DNA of 64,000 nt, taken from positions 124,001 through 188,000 of the forward strand of contig JASJDC010000002.1 of NCBI GenBank assembly GCA_030065235.1, read 5' to 3'. Source of the stretch: Alphaproteobacteria bacterium. Its GTDB lineage: Bacteria; Pseudomonadota; Alphaproteobacteria; UBA8366; Aestuariispiraceae. The position numbers and the translations under genes are program-made. Shown one piece after another: positions 36,901 to 46,115 of the stretch; within the stretch, counting starts at the first letter, position 1; each line of letters starts with the position of its first letter. Under the pieces are notes generated by a model. The model worked only from the letters and a program-made list of their open reading frames with translations, searched no databases and was not told the DNA's origin.

Positions 36901-37964
36901 GGTTTCAGATACATCCGCAATATATGGTCGCGGGGCGGGGTCAGGATGTCGGCCGGCAGCCTTCCCATTCCTTCCGCCCCGACGCTGATTTGGTTCACTG
37001 TCCTGATGGAGAGCGGCGTCAGGCCATAGACAGCTTGGCAGATCAGCCGGTCATGGCGCGTCGGCAACGACCCCCGATGCAAGCCGCTGGTGTCGGCGAC
37101 GAAATTCGTCCCCTCCGGCCCCATAATTGAATCCGGCGGGCCGAAGGCGCGGATCACATCTTCGTCTGTCTTTCGAAGCTGCTGCAGATACCACCGTACA
37201 AAGCCGGCCTTGTCATCGGCAGCGGCGAGCATGCCGTGGACCGTCTGATGCAAGTGCGAGCGCGGCGCATAGACATGCGGTCCGTCCGGCTCGCCCACAT
37301 CGGTCAGATAGATGAAGAATTTCAGGAACCGATAATCGTCTACATCCAGATGGAAGAGCTGTGCGTCTTTGGCCGCTGGTCTTCCAGCGAAACTCCACCA
37401 GGCCGAGATGTTGATCAGGGTTGGCGTCGCGCCCAGATACGCCGCTGCAACGCCCAGCCTTATGGGATCGAGGGCGATTTCCAGGAATGCCGGGCAAGCC
37501 ATAACATCCGCGATCCTGTAGTGCGCGATATTCGCTTTCTTGCGCGCCTCCTCTAGGGACAAGCGTTCGTGTTCCGCCCCCGCGCGATTCAGTTCCAGCG
37601 GTTTGTCCCGGAACCAATCGCGTATCGCCGCAGTGCGTTTTGCGTCGATGCGCGGCAGCGTCGCATAGCCGAGCTCATTCAGCCGCGCCAAGGGCTCTTG
37701 CGCCTCCGCCGGGGTCTCAATCGGCGCCACGCCAAGATGGACGTGGATATAGGCGTGCAGCGCCGCAACGACCGCATCCTGGAACGGTTTCTCCCAGCGC
37801 GACCGCGTCACCTGATGGTTCATCTGCGAGACGAACGCTTTCGGATCGCTGTGCGCCTCCTCGCCCATGGTCAGCGCTTGCGCCAACGCCGCAAACCGAG
37901 GCTGGGTCTGCAAGTAGGCGCAAAAGCGCTGGTGCCAAAGCGACAATTCATGAAGCGACGCCAT
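36897..37964 (-). CDS. Phytanoyl-CoA dioxygenase family protein
   Basis: A 355-residue Fe(II)/2-oxoglutarate-dependent dioxygenase. The iron-binding facial triad is visible as HLD in LFHLDVDDYRFLKFFIYL and the distal His in TSGLHRGSLPTRH with a following arginine that would bind 2-oxoglutarate. About 130 N-terminal residues (residues 1-130) extend beyond the usual core. Substrates in this family range from phytanoyl-CoA to ectoine and small secondary metabolites; nothing here narrows it. It is the last gene of a minus-strand series arsC-ech-fhs-phyH, 69 bases downstream of fhs. Confidence 0.82.
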   Translation of the reverse strand: MASLHELSLWHQRFCAYLQTQPRFAALAQALTMGEEAHSDPKAFVSQMNHQVTRSRWEKPFQDAVVAALHAYIHVHLGVAPIETPAEAQEPLARLNELGYATLPRIDAKRTAAIRDWFRDKPLELNRAGAEHERLSLEEARKKANIAHYRIADVMACPAFLEIALDPIRLGVAAAYLGATPTLINISAWWSFAGRPAAKDAQLFHLDVDDYRFLKFFIYLTDVGEPDGPHVYAPRSHLHQTVHGMLAAADDKAGFVRWYLQQLRKTDEDVIRAFGPPDSIMGPEGTNFVADTSGLHRGSLPTRHDRLICQAVYGLTPLSIRTVNQISVGAEGMGRLPADILTPPRDHILRMYLKP

Positions 37965-38033
37965 GGGCGGACTGTGCCCTGACTCGCGGGACGAAGGAAT
38001 AGAGCGGTTCGCCGCCGACCGAGCCGAAGAAGG

Positions 38034-39707
38034 TCAGAACAGCCCCTGCACCAAACCGCCGTCGTCCAGGTGGATCGAGTTGGCGGCGGGGGTCCGGGGC
38101 AGACCGGGCATGGTCATGACCTCGCCGCAGATCGCGACGATGAACTCGGCGCCGGCGGAGAGACGGACTTCACGGATCGGCACCGCATGACCGGTCGGCG
38201 CGCCCTTCAGGTTCGGGTCGGTCGAGAAACTGTATTGGGTCTTGGCCATACAGACCGGCAGATGGCCGTAGCCCGCCTCTTCCCACTGCCGAAGCTGATC
38301 CCGCGTCTTCTTGTCGGCGATCGCCTCGTCGGCGCCATAGATCGACCGGCAGACAGTGTTGATCTTGTCGAATAGGCTCATCTCGTCGCCATAGAGCGTG
38401 CGAAACTGCGCCGCGCCGCTGTCGCAGAGCTGCACGACTTTCGTCGCCAAAGCCTCGGTCCCTTTCGAGCCTTCGGCCCAATGGTTGCATTCGATCGCCT
38501 CGACGCCGAATTGGGTGACGAATTCCTGGATCGCCGCCAATTCCGCATCCGTGTCGGCGGTGAAGCGGTTGATCGCCACAACGGCGGGCACGCCGAACTG
38601 GCCGACATTGCGGATATGCCGGCCGAGATTCTCGAGACCTTTCTTGACCGCCTCGACATTCTCTTCGCCCAACAGATCTTTAGCCACGCCGCCATGCATC
38701 TTCAGCGCCCGGACGGTGGCGACGATTACCGCGGCGTCGGGGCTGAGACCGGCCTTGCGGCATTTGATGTCGAAGAATTTTTCGGCCCCCAAATCGGCGC
38801 CGAAACCGGCCTCCGTCACCGTGTAGTCGACCAGCTTCAACGCCGCCTTGGTGGCCGAGACGGTGTTGCAGCCATGGGCGATATTGGCGAAGGGCCCGCC
38901 ATGGATAAAGGCCGGGTTGTTCTCCAGTGTCTGCACCAAGTTCGGCATTAGCGCGTCTTTCAAAAGGACCGTCATCGGGCCTTCGGCTTTCAAATCGCGG
39001 GCGCGGATCGGCTCTCGCTTGCGCGTGTAGCCGACGACGATCGCGCCAAGCCGGCGCTCCAAGTCCGCCAGATCGTTCGACAGGCAGAAGATCGCCATAA
39101 CCTCGGAGGCGACCGTGATGTCGAAACCGGTCTGACGCGGAAATCCGTTCGCGACGCCGCCGAGCGACACGACCGTGTCGCGCAGCGCGCGGTCGTTCAT
39201 ATCCAGAACCCGACGCCAAGCCACCCGACGCTCGTCAAATCCAAGCTCGTTGCCCCAATAAATGTGATTGTCGATCAGCGCCGACAGCAGGTTGTGCGCC
39301 GAGGTGATGGCGTGGAAATCGCCGGTAAAATGCAGGTTGATATCCTCCATCGGCACGACCTGGGCGTAGCCGCCGCCGGCCGCGCCGCCCTTCACCCCAA
39401 AGCAGGGTCCGAGCGAGGGTTCGCGCAAACAGATCATCGCCTTCTTGCCGATCGCGTTAAGCCCGTCGCCGAGTCCCACCGTGGTCGTCGTCTTGCCCTC
39501 GCCGGCCGGGGTCGGGGTGATCGCGGTAACCAGGATCAGTTTGCCGTCCGGCTTATCCTGCAGCGATTTCAGAAAGTCGAAACTGACTTTCGCTTTGGTC
39601 GGGCCGAATTGCAGCAGCGCTTCCTCGGGCACGCCGACGCGGGCGCCGATGGCGGTGATCGGCTGCATTGTCGCTTCACGCGCGATTTCGATGTCGGACT
39701 TGACCAT
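38034..39707 (-). CDS. fhs: Formate-tetrahydrofolate ligase
   Basis: Catalyses ATP + formate + THF to 10-formyl-THF. The 557-residue length is standard. The N-terminal [21 protein letters not shown], the ATP motif [21 protein letters not shown] and [18 protein letters not shown] are all characteristic. In organisms that demethylate amines through THF it can run in reverse to recover ATP and formate, or supply formyl-THF. It lies among the corrinoid/THF genes though on a different unit and strand from them. Confidence 0.97.
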   Translation of the reverse strand: MVKSDIEIAREATMQPITAIGARVGVPEEALLQFGPTKAKVSFDFLKSLQDKPDGKLILVTAITPTPAGEGKTTTTVGLGDGLNAIGKKAMICLREPSLGPCFGVKGGAAGGGYAQVVPMEDINLHFTGDFHAITSAHNLLSALIDNHIYWGNELGFDERRVAWRRVLDMNDRALRDTVVSLGGVANGFPRQTGFDITVASEVMAIFCLSNDLADLERRLGAIVVGYTRKREPIRARDLKAEGPMTVLLKDALMPNLVQTLENNPAFIHGGPFANIAHGCNTVSATKAALKLVDYTVTEAGFGADLGAEKFFDIKCRKAGLSPDAAVIVATVRALKMHGGVAKDLLGEENVEAVKKGLENLGRHIRNVGQFGVPAVVAINRFTADTDAELAAIQEFVTQFGVEAIECNHWAEGSKGTEALATKVVQLCDSGAAQFRTLYGDEMSLFDKINTVCRSIYGADEAIADKKTRDQLRQWEEAGYGHLPVCMAKTQYSFSTDPNLKGAPTGHAVPIREVRLSAGAEFIVAICGEVMTMPGLPRTPAANSIHLDDGGLVQGLF

Positions 39708-39893
39708 AGTCGGGGAATTCCTTGCGGCTTCTGAGAAGAAATGTCGGAGATCGGCGGATCCGAGCCGACCGTGACGCTAGACCGGGGCCCAAGCCGGCGA
39801 ACCGCGCAGCCGCGACCTGTTCTAGCGGCGCGACGACGTTGCGGGCGCGCCGTTTGAGCGCGACGCCCGGGTGAAGAATTGGACGGGGCGCTG

Positions 39894-40697
39894 TCAGACG
39901 CCGCGAAAGACAGGCTCGCGTTTCTCGAAGAAGGCCTCCAACGCTTCGGTATGATCCTCGGTATGGTGCAGCGCCGCCTGCATCTCGGCGCAGAATTGCA
40001 AGTGATCGCGCAAGGATTGTTCAAGTCCGGCGCGCAAGGCTTGCTTGGTCTTGCGCACGGCGAGCGGCGCTCGGCTGGCGATCCGCCGCGCCAGAGACTT
40101 CGCTTCTTCGAGAAGCGACCCGGCGGGAACGATCCGGCTGAAGAAGCCGATCTGCAGCGCCTTCTCGGCGTCGATCGGCTCCCCGGTCAGCAGCAGTTCG
40201 GCGGCGGCGGATTGTCCGACGATGCGCGGCAGGAACCAGGCGGCGCCGTCGCCCGGACCGATGCCGATATTCACGAAGGGCAGACCGATCTTGGCCTCAG
40301 GCGCGGCCAGGCGGATGTCGCACATCGAGGCGAGATCGACCGCCGCGCCAAAACAGGCGCCGTTGACCGCGGCGATCACCGGCCGGTCGAAAGCCCAGAA
40401 GCGCGGCGGCACGCGCAGGATGCCGTCAAGATAGGCCTGTTTCACGGTCGCCGGGCCGCCGGCGAACATCTCCGTTTTGTCTCGCATATGTTTGACGTTG
40501 CCGCCCGCTGAAAAGGCCTTGCCCGCGCCTGTCAGAATCACTGCGCGCACCGTCGCGTCCCGCTCAATCAGGTCCAGCGCCGCCAGAAACGCCTCGATCA
40601 TCGGCGCGTCGCTGAAGGCGTTCAGCGCGTCGGGCCGGTTTAGCGTCAGGGTGACGACGGCCTCCTCCTGCTCGTATCGGATCGGGTTGTCCTGCAT
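39894..40697 (-). CDS. Enoyl-CoA hydratase/isomerase family protein
   Basis: A 267-residue crotonase-fold protein. The oxyanion-hole segments GAGKAFSAGGNVKHM and CFGAAVDLASMCDIRLAA, and the FVNIGIGPGDGAAWFLPRIVG segment are those of enoyl-CoA hydratases; the first catalytic glutamate position appears occupied by glycine/alanine context (FVNIGIGPGDG), so hydratase activity is not assured. It lies 29 bases downstream of an ArsC-type gene and 186 bases upstream of fhs on the same strand. Its substrate is unknown. Confidence 0.85.
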   Translation of the reverse strand: MQDNPIRYEQEEAVVTLTLNRPDALNAFSDAPMIEAFLAALDLIERDATVRAVILTGAGKAFSAGGNVKHMRDKTEMFAGGPATVKQAYLDGILRVPPRFWAFDRPVIAAVNGACFGAAVDLASMCDIRLAAPEAKIGLPFVNIGIGPGDGAAWFLPRIVGQSAAAELLLTGEPIDAEKALQIGFFSRIVPAGSLLEEAKSLARRIASRAPLAVRKTKQALRAGLEQSLRDHLQFCAEMQAALHHTEDHTEALEAFFEKREPVFRGV

Positions 40698-40726
40698 CGG
40701 GTTCGTTTGCGCGGTCGTGTCGGCGT

Positions 40727-41074
40727 TTAGAGGATTTTCAGAACCGATTCGGGCGGGCGGCCGATCGCCGCCTTGCCGCCGCGCGTCACGATCGGCCGTT
40801 CGATCAGGATCGGATTTTTCGCCATGGCTCGGATCAGGGCGTCCGGATCCGTTTCATCCTTCAGGCCCAAGTCGCGATAAACGCTCTCCTTGGTCCGCAT
40901 CAGATCGCGGGGTTCGCAGCCAAGCGCGTCTAGCAGAGCCCGGATCTCCGCCTCGGTCGGCGGCGTTTTCAGATATTCAATGACCGACGGCGCGACGCCT
41001 CGCTCGGTCAGCAAGGCCAGAGTCTGGCGCGACTTCGAGCAGCGGGGATTGTGGTAGATCACGGTCTCGGTCAT
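40727..41074 (-). CDS. arsC: Glutaredoxin-type arsenate reductase (ArsC/Spx family)
   Basis: A 115-residue ArsC-family thioredoxin-fold protein that would reduce arsenate with glutathione and glutaredoxin. The N-terminal motif VIYHNPRCSKSRQTLALL carries the catalytic cysteine, and the C-terminal part has PILIERPIVTRGGKAAIGRP with the anion-binding arginines. The start was set at 41074 (MTETVIYHN). It is a member of the ArsC/YffB superfamily, so a pure arsenate role is likely but not certain. A second, structurally unrelated arsenate reductase is encoded 5 kb away. Divergent from a DMT transporter gene. Confidence 0.88.
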   Translation of the reverse strand: MTETVIYHNPRCSKSRQTLALLTERGVAPSVIEYLKTPPTEAEIRALLDALGCEPRDLMRTKESVYRDLGLKDETDPDALIRAMAKNPILIERPIVTRGGKAAIGRPPESVLKIL

Positions 41075-41198
41075 GGACGGGTCCTTCGTCGGCCTGAGGC
41101 CACAGAACGATAGCGCTGCGACTCTAGCAAGCTCGTCCAGGCGCATCCAGCGGGGCTGCGGATTTGTCCGATCGCGGCGGTGGCCTAGCTTGCTTCGA

Positions 41199-42098
41199 AT
41201 GGACGATACGCCCTCGCCATCCTCGACCGCCGCCGTTCCCGGCGACAATCTGCGGGGAATCGGGATGATGTTGGTCTCAGCCGGCGCATTCGTCGTGATG
41301 CATGCGACGATCCGCCATGTTTCGGCGGCGCTTCATCCGTTCGAGATCGCGTTCTTCAGGAATGTATTCGGCGTGATCGTCCTAACGCCCCTGTTGCTCC
41401 GATACGGCCTTGCGCCGCTGAAAGCGCGCCGGCCCGGATTGATGGCGGTCAGGTCGGTCTTCAATGTCTGCGCCATGCTTTGTTTTTTCTATGCGCTCTC
41501 GATTGCGCCCTTGGCGGATGTGTCGGCGCTCAGCTTCACCGCGCCGATCTTCGCCACCGCCTTGGCCGCCCTGGCTTTGGGAGAAGTCGTGCGTATTCGA
41601 CGCTGGGCGGCCATTCTGGTCGGTTTCGGCGGGGCCATGGTGATCATCCGGCCTGGCTTTGCGCAGCTCGATTTCGGGCTTCTTTTGACGCTGTTTTCGT
41701 CTTTCCTCTGGGCCATCGTGATCGTCATGATCAAGGTGCTCAGCCGCACGGACTCGTCTCTGACCATTACGCTCTATATGGGTCTTTTCATGGCGCCGAT
41801 GGCCTTGATCCCGGCGCTCGGGGTCTGGCGATGGCCGACGATGGAGCAGTATGCCTGGCTGCTGCTGATCGGGGGGCTCGGCACGGTCGCGCAAATCGCC
41901 TTTGCGGAGGCCTTAAAGCATGGCGAGACGTCGATCGTCATGCCCTTTGATTTCTTTAAACTGATCCTGGCGGCGTTGATCGGCTGGTTCGTCTTTTCCG
42001 AGGCGCCGACTCTTTTCACGGTTGCGGGCGGCTTGATCATCTTCGCCTCGGCGACTTATATCGCGGTGCGCGAAGCGAAGATCGGCTTGAGACGATGA
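41199..42098 (+). CDS. EamA-family (DMT superfamily) transporter
   Basis: A 299-residue inner-membrane protein with about ten hydrophobic segments and two EamA repeats, the first GMMLVSAGAFVVMHATIRH and FFRNVFGVIVLTPLLL, the second ending IYLVFSEAPTLF-like (WFVFSEAPTLFTVAGGLIIF). Such carriers export metabolites or take up small molecules; the substrate cannot be predicted. The ATG at 41199 was chosen: the residues before it in the longer frame are unrelated to the family. Divergent to the ArsC-type gene with about 124 bases between. Confidence 0.88.
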   Translation: MDDTPSPSSTAAVPGDNLRGIGMMLVSAGAFVVMHATIRHVSAALHPFEIAFFRNVFGVIVLTPLLLRYGLAPLKARRPGLMAVRSVFNVCAMLCFFYALSIAPLADVSALSFTAPIFATALAALALGEVVRIRRWAAILVGFGGAMVIIRPGFAQLDFGLLLTLFSSFLWAIVIVMIKVLSRTDSSLTITLYMGLFMAPMALIPALGVWRWPTMEQYAWLLLIGGLGTVAQIAFAEALKHGETSIVMPFDFFKLILAALIGWFVFSEAPTLFTVAGGLIIFASATYIAVREAKIGLRR

Positions 42099-42266
42099 GC
42101 AAAGCCGTACCGCAGGGGACGGCGCCGAGAATCGCTGGGTTGTGCACGATGGCGTTTTCCGGAAGCGAATGTCGCGAATGGGACATCGCGAGCGATAACG
42201 CTGGCGCAGGTTGTGCGCACTCATCCCCTATCCCCGTGACCCACATCCCCCTGAATCGAGCTCCGC

Positions 42267-43820
42267 ATGCCGCGCCCCGACCGCAAACGACGTCCGAGAC
42301 GACGAACGTCCTCTGTTGACGTTTCCCAGCGCCAAACCGGCGTTCCGCGCTTGCCTTGGCGCTCGGTCAGATCGCCCTTTCCGCCGTTGGAGCCGCTCAG
42401 CGCCGACCAGGTCGAGGCGATCCATCTGGCGTCGCTCGAGCTTCTGGAGAATGCCGGTATTGAGGTGATGGGCGAGGCCGCGCTCGACCTGTTCGAACGG
42501 GCCGGCGCCAAAACCGACCGGTCTACCGGCATGGTCTACCCGGATCGCGGCCTGATCGCCGAGGCGCTGAAGTCCGCGCCGAGAACCTTCACCCTGACGC
42601 CGCGCAATCGGGATCGAGCCGTCACAATTGGCGGCGCGCACATCAATTTCGGCTTCGTCAGCGGCGCGCCGAACGTGCATGACCGGATCAACGGTCGACG
42701 CCCCGGCAATATGGCGGACTTCGAAAGGCTGATGAAATTAGCGCAGAGTTTCGACTGCGTCCATTTTCTGGGCAACCAAGTTGCGCCGCCGATCGAGATG
42801 CCGGCCAACAACCGCCATCTGGACACCTACCGCGCCGCCCTGACATTGACCGACAAGGTGGTCGGCGGCGTGCCGATCGGGGCGGGTCGGGTGATCGATC
42901 TGATCAATATGGTCGCCCTGGCGCGCGGGCTGACGGTCGTCGACTTGGAGGCCGATCCCAGCGTCATCGCCAATATCAACATCAACTCGCCGCGGAAATT
43001 GGATGAGGAGATGGCGAACGGCGCCATTGCGCTGGCGCGCCACAATCAGGCGACCATCGTCACGCCCTTCACCCTGATGGGCGCGATGACGCCGGTCACG
43101 ATGGCGGCGGCCTTGACCCAGCAGAACGCCGAGGCGTTGATTGGGGTCGCCTTGACGCAACTGGCGCGGCCCGGCGCGCCGGTGGTCTATGGCGGCTTCA
43201 CCTCGAATGTCGACATGCGCAGCGGCGCGCCGACCTTCGGCACGCCGGAAAACGCCAAGGCTAATCTGGCGGGCGGTCAACTGGCGCGCCGCTACGGGCT
43301 GCCCTATCGCACGAGCGCCTGCAACGCCGCCAATACGGTCGATGCTCAAGCGACCTATGAGACGCAAATGGCGATGACAGGCGCGGTCTTCGGCCATGGG
43401 AACCTGATCTACCACGCCATCGGTTGGCTCGAAGGCGGGCTCGTCGCGTCGTTTGAGAAGATCGTGCTCGACTGCGAAATCGCGCAACACATGATGGGGA
43501 TGCTGACGCCGATCGACACAGCGCCCGAAGAGATCGCCTTGGATGCGATCGCCGAGACCGCGCCGGGCGGACACTTTTTCGGCGCGCCGCACACGATGGC
43601 GCGCTACGAGACCGCGTTCTATCAGCCGCTCCTGTCCGATTGGCGAACGCAGGAGAACTGGGCCGAGGATGGCGCAAAATCCGCGACCGAGCGGGCGACC
43701 CAGATCTGGACCTCGCTCTTGGAGAACTATGAGGCGCCGGCTTTAGATCCCGCACGGCTGGAGGCGATCGACGCCTATATCAACCGCCGTCGGGATGAGA
43801 TCGGCGACGGCGATCCATGA
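42267..43820 (+). CDS. mttB: Trimethylamine methyltransferase family protein (MttB superfamily)
   Basis: A 517-residue TIM-barrel methyltransferase that would move a methyl group from a methylated amine to the corrinoid protein. Signatures are an Arg-rich N-terminus, ASLELLENAGIEVMGEAALDLF, GGAHINFGFVSGAPNVHDRI and TSACNAANTVDAQATYETQMA. There is no in-frame amber codon, so it belongs to the non-pyrrolysine branch of MttB, whose tested members (such as MtgB) demethylate glycine betaine or proline betaine instead of trimethylamine. The GlxA-family gene starts within a few bases of its stop (43817 ATGA possible; start preferred at 43937). The nearest partners are the corrinoid protein at 33.8 kb and the THF methyltransferase at 50.2 kb. 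Confidence 0.92.
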   Translation: MPRPDRKRRPRRRTSSVDVSQRQTGVPRLPWRSVRSPFPPLEPLSADQVEAIHLASLELLENAGIEVMGEAALDLFERAGAKTDRSTGMVYPDRGLIAEALKSAPRTFTLTPRNRDRAVTIGGAHINFGFVSGAPNVHDRINGRRPGNMADFERLMKLAQSFDCVHFLGNQVAPPIEMPANNRHLDTYRAALTLTDKVVGGVPIGAGRVIDLINMVALARGLTVVDLEADPSVIANININSPRKLDEEMANGAIALARHNQATIVTPFTLMGAMTPVTMAAALTQQNAEALIGVALTQLARPGAPVVYGGFTSNVDMRSGAPTFGTPENAKANLAGGQLARRYGLPYRTSACNAANTVDAQATYETQMAMTGAVFGHGNLIYHAIGWLEGGLVASFEKIVLDCEIAQHMMGMLTPIDTAPEEIALDAIAETAPGGHFFGAPHTMARYETAFYQPLLSDWRTQENWAEDGAKSATERATQIWTSLLENYEAPALDPARLEAIDAYINRRRDEIGDGDP

Positions 43821-43936
43821 CCGCCCATTTCGGCCGCGCCCGTTGGCGCGGGGCGCGCGCTTTAGCGCGAAACGGTGTTGCAGCCCCGTCGAAGCCGCCT
43901 ATTCTGCAGCCGAAGCGGCAATCTTCGGCGGATCGT

Positions 43937-44917
43937 ATGGATTTCTTCAACAGACCGGTAGACGATCGCCCAGTGCGGGTCGCGTTTCTGCTGGTCCCGA
44001 ATTTCTCACTGATGTCGATGGCCTGCGCCATGGAGCCGCTGCGCGCCGCTAATGACATTCTGGGAGCCCAGGCCTATCGCTGGACCATCATGTCGCCGGA
44101 TGGCGGGGCCATCTCAGCCAGCAACGGCATCACGCTTGTGCCCGATCTGGGGATGGCCCCGGACGGGTTCGACATCGCCTTTGTAATCGGCGGCGTCGGC
44201 GTCGAGCAAATGGCCGATGACAGCATTCTGAATTGGCTGCGCCGGATTGTCCGTATGGGAACGCCTGTGGTGGGCGTCTCAACCGCGTCCTATCTGTTCG
44301 CCCGCGCCGGGCTCTTGGAGAACCGGCGCAGCACCATTCATTGGGACTATCTGGACGGCTTCCAAGAACGTTTCCCGAATCTGGAGGTCGACCGGAATCT
44401 ATTCGTGATCGACGGTCCGGTCGCAACCTGCGCCGGCGGCTCGGCGGCGATGGACATGATGCTGCATTTCTTCGGCGCCCGGCATGGCCACGCCGTCGCC
44501 GCGCAGATCACCGACTGGTTCGTCTTGAAGCGGATGCGCGATCCGGAGGAAGCCCAGCGCATGGACCTGCGCGCCCGCGTCGGCGTCAGCCACCCGAAGC
44601 TCTTGGCCTCGATCGCGATGATGGAGGAGAATCTGGAGACGCCGCTGGACCGCGAGCAGATCGCGCATGAGGTGAACCTCTCCACTCGGCAGCTTGAGCG
44701 GCTATTCTCCAAACACCTGAACACCACGCCCCGGAAATACTATTTCTCCTTGCGCATGCACAAAGCCCAGGCGTTGCTGCGCCAGACCTCGATGCCGATT
44801 CTGGATGTCGGACTGGCCTGCGGCTTCGTCTCCGCCAGCCATTTCGCCAAATGCTATCGCGAGTTCTTCCGGCGCACGCCGCGCGAGGATCGCGGCCCGG
44901 CGGTCGGGATCACGTAA
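43937..44917 (+). CDS. GlxA-family AraC-type transcriptional regulator
   Basis: A 326-residue regulator with an N-terminal DJ-1/PfpI-like amidotransferase-fold domain (residues 10-180; VAFLLVPNFSLMSMACAMEPLRAAN, in parts FLLVPNFSLM and ACAMEPLRAAN) and a C-terminal AraC helix-turn-helix (NLSTRQLERLFSKHLNTTPR and LDVGLACGFVSASHFAKCYRE). Relatives (GbdR, CdhR) control glycine betaine, carnitine and related quaternary-amine catabolism, consistent with the mttB gene just upstream. The start at 43937 is preferred to 43817 because the extra 40 residues are Arg/Pro-rich, but the ATGA overlap at 43817 leaves that start open. It overlaps the 3' end of the convergent DUF523 gene by 8 bases. Confidence 0.88.
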   Translation: MDFFNRPVDDRPVRVAFLLVPNFSLMSMACAMEPLRAANDILGAQAYRWTIMSPDGGAISASNGITLVPDLGMAPDGFDIAFVIGGVGVEQMADDSILNWLRRIVRMGTPVVGVSTASYLFARAGLLENRRSTIHWDYLDGFQERFPNLEVDRNLFVIDGPVATCAGGSAAMDMMLHFFGARHGHAVAAQITDWFVLKRMRDPEEAQRMDLRARVGVSHPKLLASIAMMEENLETPLDREQIAHEVNLSTRQLERLFSKHLNTTPRKYYFSLRMHKAQALLRQTSMPILDVGLACGFVSASHFAKCYREFFRRTPREDRGPAVGIT

Positions 44918-45416
44918 CGTCCGTTTGCTCGGTCTGTGAAGAGAGCCAAGCGGCGGCATCCGAGATTTCGCGCTCCGAAAAGACCCTGACGCCGTTTTCG
45001 CGCAGCAGGGCTGCGACCACGCCGAGCCCCGGTTTCTTCTGGCCGGAAAAGCGTCCATCGTAGATCGCTTGTGACCCGCAGGAGGGGCTGCCATCGGTCA
45101 AAAGGGCGGCGACGCAATTCTGCGCCCGGGCGAACGCCAGGGCCAGGTCCGCGCCGCGCCGGTAGGCGGCGGTTTCGTCCTGGCCGTCGGCGTCGATGAT
45201 ACGGGCGCCCTTGGCAAGCACGTCGCGCCCATCCCGGCCCGGTTCGATTTCGACGGGCAGGCGCGGCGTCGGCAGGCCGGCGGCGACCTCCGGGCAAAAG
45301 GGGACGCCGCGGCCGGTCTCGATCCAGTCTTTCAGGATGGCGCTGTCGAGGTCCTTCGAGCCGCCGTCATACCGGACCGGGCGGCCGATCAGGCAGGCGC
45401 TAATCAGAATCCGCAT
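44910..45416 (-). CDS. DUF523 protein
   Basis: A 168-residue protein of the DUF523 family. It opens with MRILISACLIGRPVRYDGG, has the CPEVAAGLPTPRLPVEI segment and the conserved LLTDGSPSCGSQAIYDG with a cysteine in a loop. The family has no proven function that I know. It starts within the 3' end of the aquaporin gene, overlapping by 17 bases, so translation is coupled. Confidence 0.85.
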   Translation of the reverse strand: MRILISACLIGRPVRYDGGSKDLDSAILKDWIETGRGVPFCPEVAAGLPTPRLPVEIEPGRDGRDVLAKGARIIDADGQDETAAYRRGADLALAFARAQNCVAALLTDGSPSCGSQAIYDGRFSGQKKPGLGVVAALLRENGVRVFSEREISDAAAWLSSQTEQTDVT

Positions 45417-46071
45417 CTTCGGGCAGCAGCCAGGCGAAGACGCCCGTGGCCAGCGCGGCGCCGACGAACTGGGCCAGGATGAAACCGGGCGCGTGCGCCG
45501 GCAGGATGCCGGAGAAGGTGTCGGTGAAGCTGCGCGCGACGGTGACCGCCGGGTTGGCGAAGGAGGTCGAGGCGGTGAACCAATAGCCGGCGGTGATGTA
45601 AAGACCGACGGCGAAGGGCACCGCCTCCGGCCGCCAGCGCAGCACCGCCAAAATCGTCGAGACCAGACCGAAGGTCGCGACCAGCTCCGCAAACCATTGC
45701 GGCGGACCGGTCCTCAGATTGATCGAGGCTTGCAGGATCTCCTGAGCGAACATCGCATGCGCCGCCCAAACGCCTAGTATGCCGCCAACAACCTGGACGA
45801 TAATGTAAAGGATGCTGTCGGCTAGGGAGATCTCGCGGCGGATCAGAAATGCAACGGTGACGGCCGGATTGAAATGCGCGCCTGAGATCGGGCCGAACAT
45901 CAGGATCAGCACCACCAGGATGGCACCGGTGGCGATCGTATTCCCCAGCAGGGCGATGGCGACATTGCCGCCGGCCAGGGTCTCGCCCATGATCCCGGAG
46001 CCGACGACAGTGGCGAGCAGAAAAGCGGTCCCCAACGCCTCAGCGGCCAGTCGACGCGGACGGTCAAGCAT
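45400..46071 (-). CDS. Aquaporin/MIP-family channel (possible AqpS-like arsenite channel)
   Basis: A 223-residue membrane channel with six hydrophobic segments. The two family-defining NPA motifs appear as HFNPAVTVAF and FANPAVTVARSF. The start was set at 46071 (MLDRPRRLAAEALGTAFL) because the preceding residues in the longer frame are unrelated. It follows a low-molecular-weight arsenate reductase gene by 44 bases on the same strand. In Sinorhizobium meliloti an aquaglyceroporin, AqpS, replaces ArsB and lets arsenite leave passively; the same arrangement is suggested here, but the pore selectivity was not checked and water or glycerol transport remains possible. Confidence 0.85.
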   Translation of the reverse strand: MLDRPRRLAAEALGTAFLLATVVGSGIMGETLAGGNVAIALLGNTIATGAILVVLILMFGPISGAHFNPAVTVAFLIRREISLADSILYIIVQVVGGILGVWAAHAMFAQEILQASINLRTGPPQWFAELVATFGLVSTILAVLRWRPEAVPFAVGLYITAGYWFTASTSFANPAVTVARSFTDTFSGILPAHAPGFILAQFVGAALATGVFAWLLPEDADSD

Positions 46072-46115
46072 CGGGACACCTGAAAGAAATGCGACGGCGT
46101 CGTCGCTTGAAAGAG

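Noticed and set aside
42095-42319. Small frame starting at the end of the DMT transporter gene
   Set aside because: Overlaps the mttB start, shows no domain, and lacks its own ribosome-binding site.
42267-43820. Pyrrolysine-encoding amber codon in mttB
   Set aside because: No in-frame TAG interrupts the coding sequence; no pyl genes seen in the window.
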